Source: Pseudomonadota bacterium (lineage in GTDB: Bacteria > Pseudomonadota > Alphaproteobacteria > Sphingomonadales > Sphingomonadaceae). From it: a stretch of 6,250 bases of DNA. Positions 4,850 to 6,250 of the stretch are shown here, piece after piece. The notes under the pieces are model-generated. The model searched no databases. It was not told the origin of the DNA and saw nothing but the letters and a program-made list of their open reading frames with translations. The stretch is taken from NCBI GenBank assembly GCA_023386515.1, contig JAEWJQ010000260.1, positions 1 through 6,250 on the forward strand, written 5' to 3'. The translations under genes were made by a program, and so were the position numbers. Position 1 is the first letter of the stretch; each line of letters opens with the position of its first letter.

Positions 4850-5842
4850 CTAGATGTTGCCCGCGGCATGCAGGATTTCGCTGAGCGACGCCGGAGCATA
4901 GCCGAGCCGATCGAGCCGATCGAACATCCGGTCCCACCAGCGCCAGAAGATCGCCAAATCCGCCGAATCGCGGACATAGGGGGTATGGCCAGGGCACAGC
5001 GATGGCGAATGGAAGGAGAAGCTGAGCAGGCGCAACTCGTCGCGCTCCGCCGCCATCTCGACCGCCTCCAGCGCAGCATCAATCGGCATATCTTCCGGCG
5101 TCAGCGCGACCCGTTGCAGGAGGCCAGCGCGCGCCGCCACGCCGCGTACAGGGGGTAGGCGACCGGTCAGGGGAAACAGGGATGCTCCGAGTCGGCGCCA
5201 TGCGCCCGTGAATACCGTGGTGAGCGGCAGTTCGAGCAAGTTGCCGGTCCGGAACGCGGCATTGCCGATTTGTGAGAAATCCGGCCCGAGGTCGGCGGTA
5301 TAGTCGTATCGCGCGCGCATCGAACTGTCGATGCGATAGCCCCGCTCCGTCAGCAGGGCGAGCGTGGCGGGACCAATACCATAGCGTCCGGCACGATAGG
5401 CGAGCGGCCGACGCCCGAAGGCTCGCTCGAGTCGCCCGGTCAGCGCGTCGAGCTTTGCCGCCTCGTTCGCGATCGGGAGGTTTCCCGCATAGCTGTCACC
5501 TGGCGATGCGGGAAAATAAGGCGGATTGACCCAGGCGTGGAGTTGCGCGCCGAGCATGTTTCGCGGGTCGTCGAGCGCCTCTCGCAGGATGTCGCAAGCA
5601 GCGGCGTCCTCCGTCACCGGATAATCGACCATGAAAGCGAGGCCAATGCCGCGGTCGCGAAAGCGCCGGTGAGCTTCGGGAAGGGAGCCGATCGTCGTGA
5701 CGGCGCGATGGTCGCGACTGAGCGGGGCGGCCCAGTCGAACTCCTCCTCGACATCGACGAAGACCGTGTAGCGCCGGCCGAAGTTTGCGGGCCAGTCGAC
5801 GATCGCGTCCGGCGAAGGTGGCGACAGACGGAAAGGCGGCAC
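4850..5842 (-). CDS. WalW-like polysaccharide deacetylase family protein
   Basis: A 330-residue protein of the NodB-fold/glycoside hydrolase-deacetylase superfamily, closest in style to WalW-type proteins found near surface polysaccharide genes. Motif 1 reads YTVFVDVEEEFDW (25-37), in place of the NodB TFDDG pattern. The metal-site region corresponds to QLHAWVNPP (100-108, H102). YRAGRYGIG (149-157) is the usual Arg-containing barrel strand, and LSFSFHSPSLCPGHTPYV (273-290, H278 and H286) is the C-terminal catalytic-site region. There is no signal peptide, so it is probably cytosolic. It starts at GTG 5842, the first start codon in the frame, with no Shine-Dalgarno. The upstream kinase-like gene ends only 11 bp before, so translational coupling is likely. 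Activity on an N-acetylated sugar is a family-level inference; the altered metal-site residues leave the true reaction open. Confidence 0.82.
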   Translation of the reverse strand: MPPFRLSPPSPDAIVDWPANFGRRYTVFVDVEEEFDWAAPLSRDHRAVTTIGSLPEAHRRFRDRGIGLAFMVDYPVTEDAAACDILREALDDPRNMLGAQLHAWVNPPYFPASPGDSYAGNLPIANEAAKLDALTGRLERAFGRRPLAYRAGRYGIGPATLALLTERGYRIDSSMRARYDYTADLGPDFSQIGNAAFRTGNLLELPLTTVFTGAWRRLGASLFPLTGRLPPVRGVAARAGLLQRVALTPEDMPIDAALEAVEMAAERDELRLLSFSFHSPSLCPGHTPYVRDSADLAIFWRWWDRMFDRLDRLGYAPASLSEILHAAGNI

Positions 5843-5853
5843 AGGCGTGACGA

Positions 5854-6250
5854 TCAGCCGGGCACGCCGACGAGGGCCGGAACGGCAGCGGGGAGGCGCA
5901 GAGTGAGCAGATGCTCACCGACCGACAGGCCGCCGCCAAGTTCCCGCGCGAGATCGCGGGCGAGCCGTAGTCCGAAGGAGGCGCCGAGCAACGGCCCGTC
6001 GCTGCCACCATCGTGGTCGCCAAGGCTGAGCAGGGAATCGTCGTCGGCGATCGCAGCGAGTGCCGCCGGACGCGCAAAGCAGATCGCTACCTCGCCGTCG
6101 TTGGCAGGCGCCTCGGCGATATCGATCCGCTCACCCGGGGCTGCCGCACCGGCAAGGGCGGCCAACATGCGCGACATCAGCTGCTCGACGGCCCGGCTGT
6201 CCGTCATGGCGGCGTGACTGCCCATCGGGTGGAGGTCGAAGCCGGTGTTG
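5854..6250 (-). CDS. histidine-kinase-like protein, C-terminal ATPase domain (partial)
   Basis: The visible 131 residues form the end of a protein that continues past the right edge. The order of elements fits a HATPase_c domain of a sensor histidine kinase. It has an N-box-like helix EQLMSRMLAALAGAAAPGE (22-40) followed by strand RIDI, a central strand EVAICFA (53-59), then a G2-box-like GASFGLRLARDLARELGG (89-106) and the closing strands LSVGEHLLTLRLPAA. Several ATP-site residues are missing: neither Asn of the usual NLLxNAxK pattern is present (R27 and A31 at those places), and no DxGxG motif is found in the middle. The stop codon lies 11 bp before the deacetylase start, so the two are probably one transcription unit. 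Sensor and dimerisation domains lie outside the window. It could be a degenerate kinase acting by binding only. Confidence 0.7.
   Translation of the reverse strand, partial: NTGFDLHPMGSHAAMTDSRAVEQLMSRMLAALAGAAAPGERIDIAEAPANDGEVAICFARPAALAAIADDDSLLSLGDHDGGSDGPLLGASFGLRLARDLARELGGGLSVGEHLLTLRLPAAVPALVGVPG

Overview
The window looks like chromosomal DNA from a high-GC alphaproteobacterium, most likely a sphingomonad (Sphingomonas or a close relative). This rests on the GC-rich coding regions, the YbjN / UbiK-type / TspO / TlyA gene set on one strand, a WalW-like polysaccharide deacetylase, and a small alanine-rich exported protein of a style common in that group. The taxonomic call is inference from protein character; no 16S or other marker is present.

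Layout. Positions 1-2000 hold a minus-strand run read from right to left: tlyA (rRNA 2'-O-methyltransferase/hemolysin-like), a TspO/MBR membrane protein, a UbiK/BMFP-family coiled-coil protein, and the start of a YbjN-domain protein that leaves the window at position 1. The tlyA-tspO gap carries a cluster of near-identical 14-bp palindromes, two of them inside a 28-bp tandem duplication. The UbiK-ybjN gap carries two adjacent hairpins. From 2181 a plus-strand gene diverges from tlyA and encodes a small RBBP9/YdeN-type alpha/beta serine hydrolase. It is followed by about 510 bp with no recognisable gene; the central part (3001-3240) drops to about 49% GC. Next comes a plus-strand luciferase-like flavin-dependent oxidoreductase (3364-4380), which meets minus-strand genes at a strong 9-bp hairpin (4405-4428).

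The right end is minus-strand again: a small secreted or membrane-anchored protein (4486-4722), the WalW-like deacetylase (4850-5842), and, 11 bp upstream of it, the C-terminal end of a histidine-kinase-like protein whose ATP-binding motifs look eroded (5854 to the window edge).

Functionally, the left block is housekeeping: rRNA modification, a tetrapyrrole-binding or stress membrane protein, and a ubiquinone-assembly accessory protein. The right block pairs a sensor-like protein with a carbohydrate-active enzyme, plausibly envelope or exopolysaccharide related. I see no mobile element, CRISPR array, tRNA or rRNA. No clearly new multi-gene system is visible. The items most worth checking are the palindrome cluster, the eroded kinase next to the deacetylase, and the AT-richer gene-free stretch.
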